This document shows positions 62,009-62,052 of a stretch of 62,052 nucleotides of DNA, piece after piece. A program made the translations under genes and the position numbers. Numbering within the stretch: position 1 is the stretch's first letter; each line of letters begins with the position of its first letter. Origin of the DNA: Sphingomonadales bacterium (lineage in GTDB: Bacteria; Pseudomonadota; Alphaproteobacteria; Sphingomonadales; Sphingomonadaceae); contig JAGWVC010000006.1 in the NCBI GenBank assembly GCA_018971065.1, forward strand, positions 1-62,052. The letters are read 5' to 3'. Under the pieces are notes generated by a model that was not told the DNA's origin, ran no database searches, and saw nothing but the letters and a program-made list of their open reading frames with translations.

Positions 62009-62052
62009 ATGTTGTCCCTCACCCGCAACAAACCGATCGGCAAGGCGGTCAT
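62009..62052 (+). CDS. Start of a gene cut by the window end (partial)
   Basis: Fourteen codons are visible: MLSLTRNKPIGKAV. A very good ribosome binding site, AAGGAGAACA, lies 6-10 bases upstream, so this is a real start. The basic N-terminus before a likely hydrophobic stretch suggests another small exported protein like its upstream neighbour, but too little is visible to name it. Confidence 0.6.
   Translation, partial: MLSLTRNKPIGKAV

Noticed and set aside
1..62052. tRNA, rRNA, CRISPR array, transposase or prophage genes
   Set aside because: I looked for cloverleaf-like sequences, regularly spaced repeats and recombinase motifs and saw none; without a covariance search a tRNA cannot be fully excluded.

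Overview
The window is a gene-dense stretch of very GC-rich chromosomal DNA. It most likely comes from an alphaproteobacterium of the order Sphingomonadales (Novosphingobium or Sphingomonas-like). This is inferred from the rne / amidase / penicillin-binding protein 1A / prfB neighbourhood, the RNase E with a long charged insertion and a C-terminal GWW motif, the STAS-MlaE fusion, and the many oxidoreductases typical of aromatic or cyclic-compound degraders. I saw no rRNA or tRNA gene, prophage, transposase or CRISPR array. The first and last genes are cut by the window ends.

Layout. 1-3.8 kb: tail of an ATP12 chaperone gene, then a minus-strand lipid-transport operon (MlaE permease with STAS domain, MlaF ATPase, MlaD, lipoprotein). 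3.9-9.9 kb: valS, queE, a MATE exporter and a TauD-type dioxygenase; a 45-bp palindromic repeat occurs twice here, once inside the valS reading frame and once as the queE leader. 9.8-11.6 kb: minus-strand NadR-like kinase, PnuC, ArsC-like protein and an ABM-domain protein. 11.7-17.6 kb: aroC and a DUF4402 protein, then a minus-strand run mrp / lone molybdenum hydroxylase beta subunit / hemH.

17.7-25.7 kb is the most interesting accessory block. A probable operon holds an NAD-dependent epimerase, a PrpF-family isomerase, a TcuA-like flavoprotein, a GntR/FCD regulator and an NTF2-like protein, preceded by a palindrome that overlaps a TTGACA box. Next to it lie a 3-ketosteroid-dehydrogenase-like flavoprotein with a PaaI thioesterase, divergent from an enoyl-CoA hydratase. 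It looks like a catabolic module of unknown substrate.

25.8-37.7 kb: two uncharacterised membrane or secreted proteins, an orphan CheW, two peptidases, a thioesterase, alanine dehydrogenase, a molybdopterin oxidoreductase coupled to an SDR, and AmtB. 37.9-47.2 kb (minus strand): a nitronate-monooxygenase-like enzyme with a C-terminal cysteine cluster, a lipoprotein methyltransferase, prfB, a tiny gene with its own terminator, an exported peroxiredoxin, a pair of paralogous membrane proteins, PBP1A and AmiC. 47.2-50.8 kb: rne with a long leader and a strong downstream hairpin. 50.8-62 kb: a hormone-sensitive-lipase-type hydrolase, a membrane-tethered LuxR-type regulator with a small membrane partner, an SDR abutting a KirBac channel, tandem DUF4139 proteins, a DHA2 exporter, an outer-membrane beta-barrel, an LLM flavin enzyme and a Tyr/Gly-rich secreted protein.
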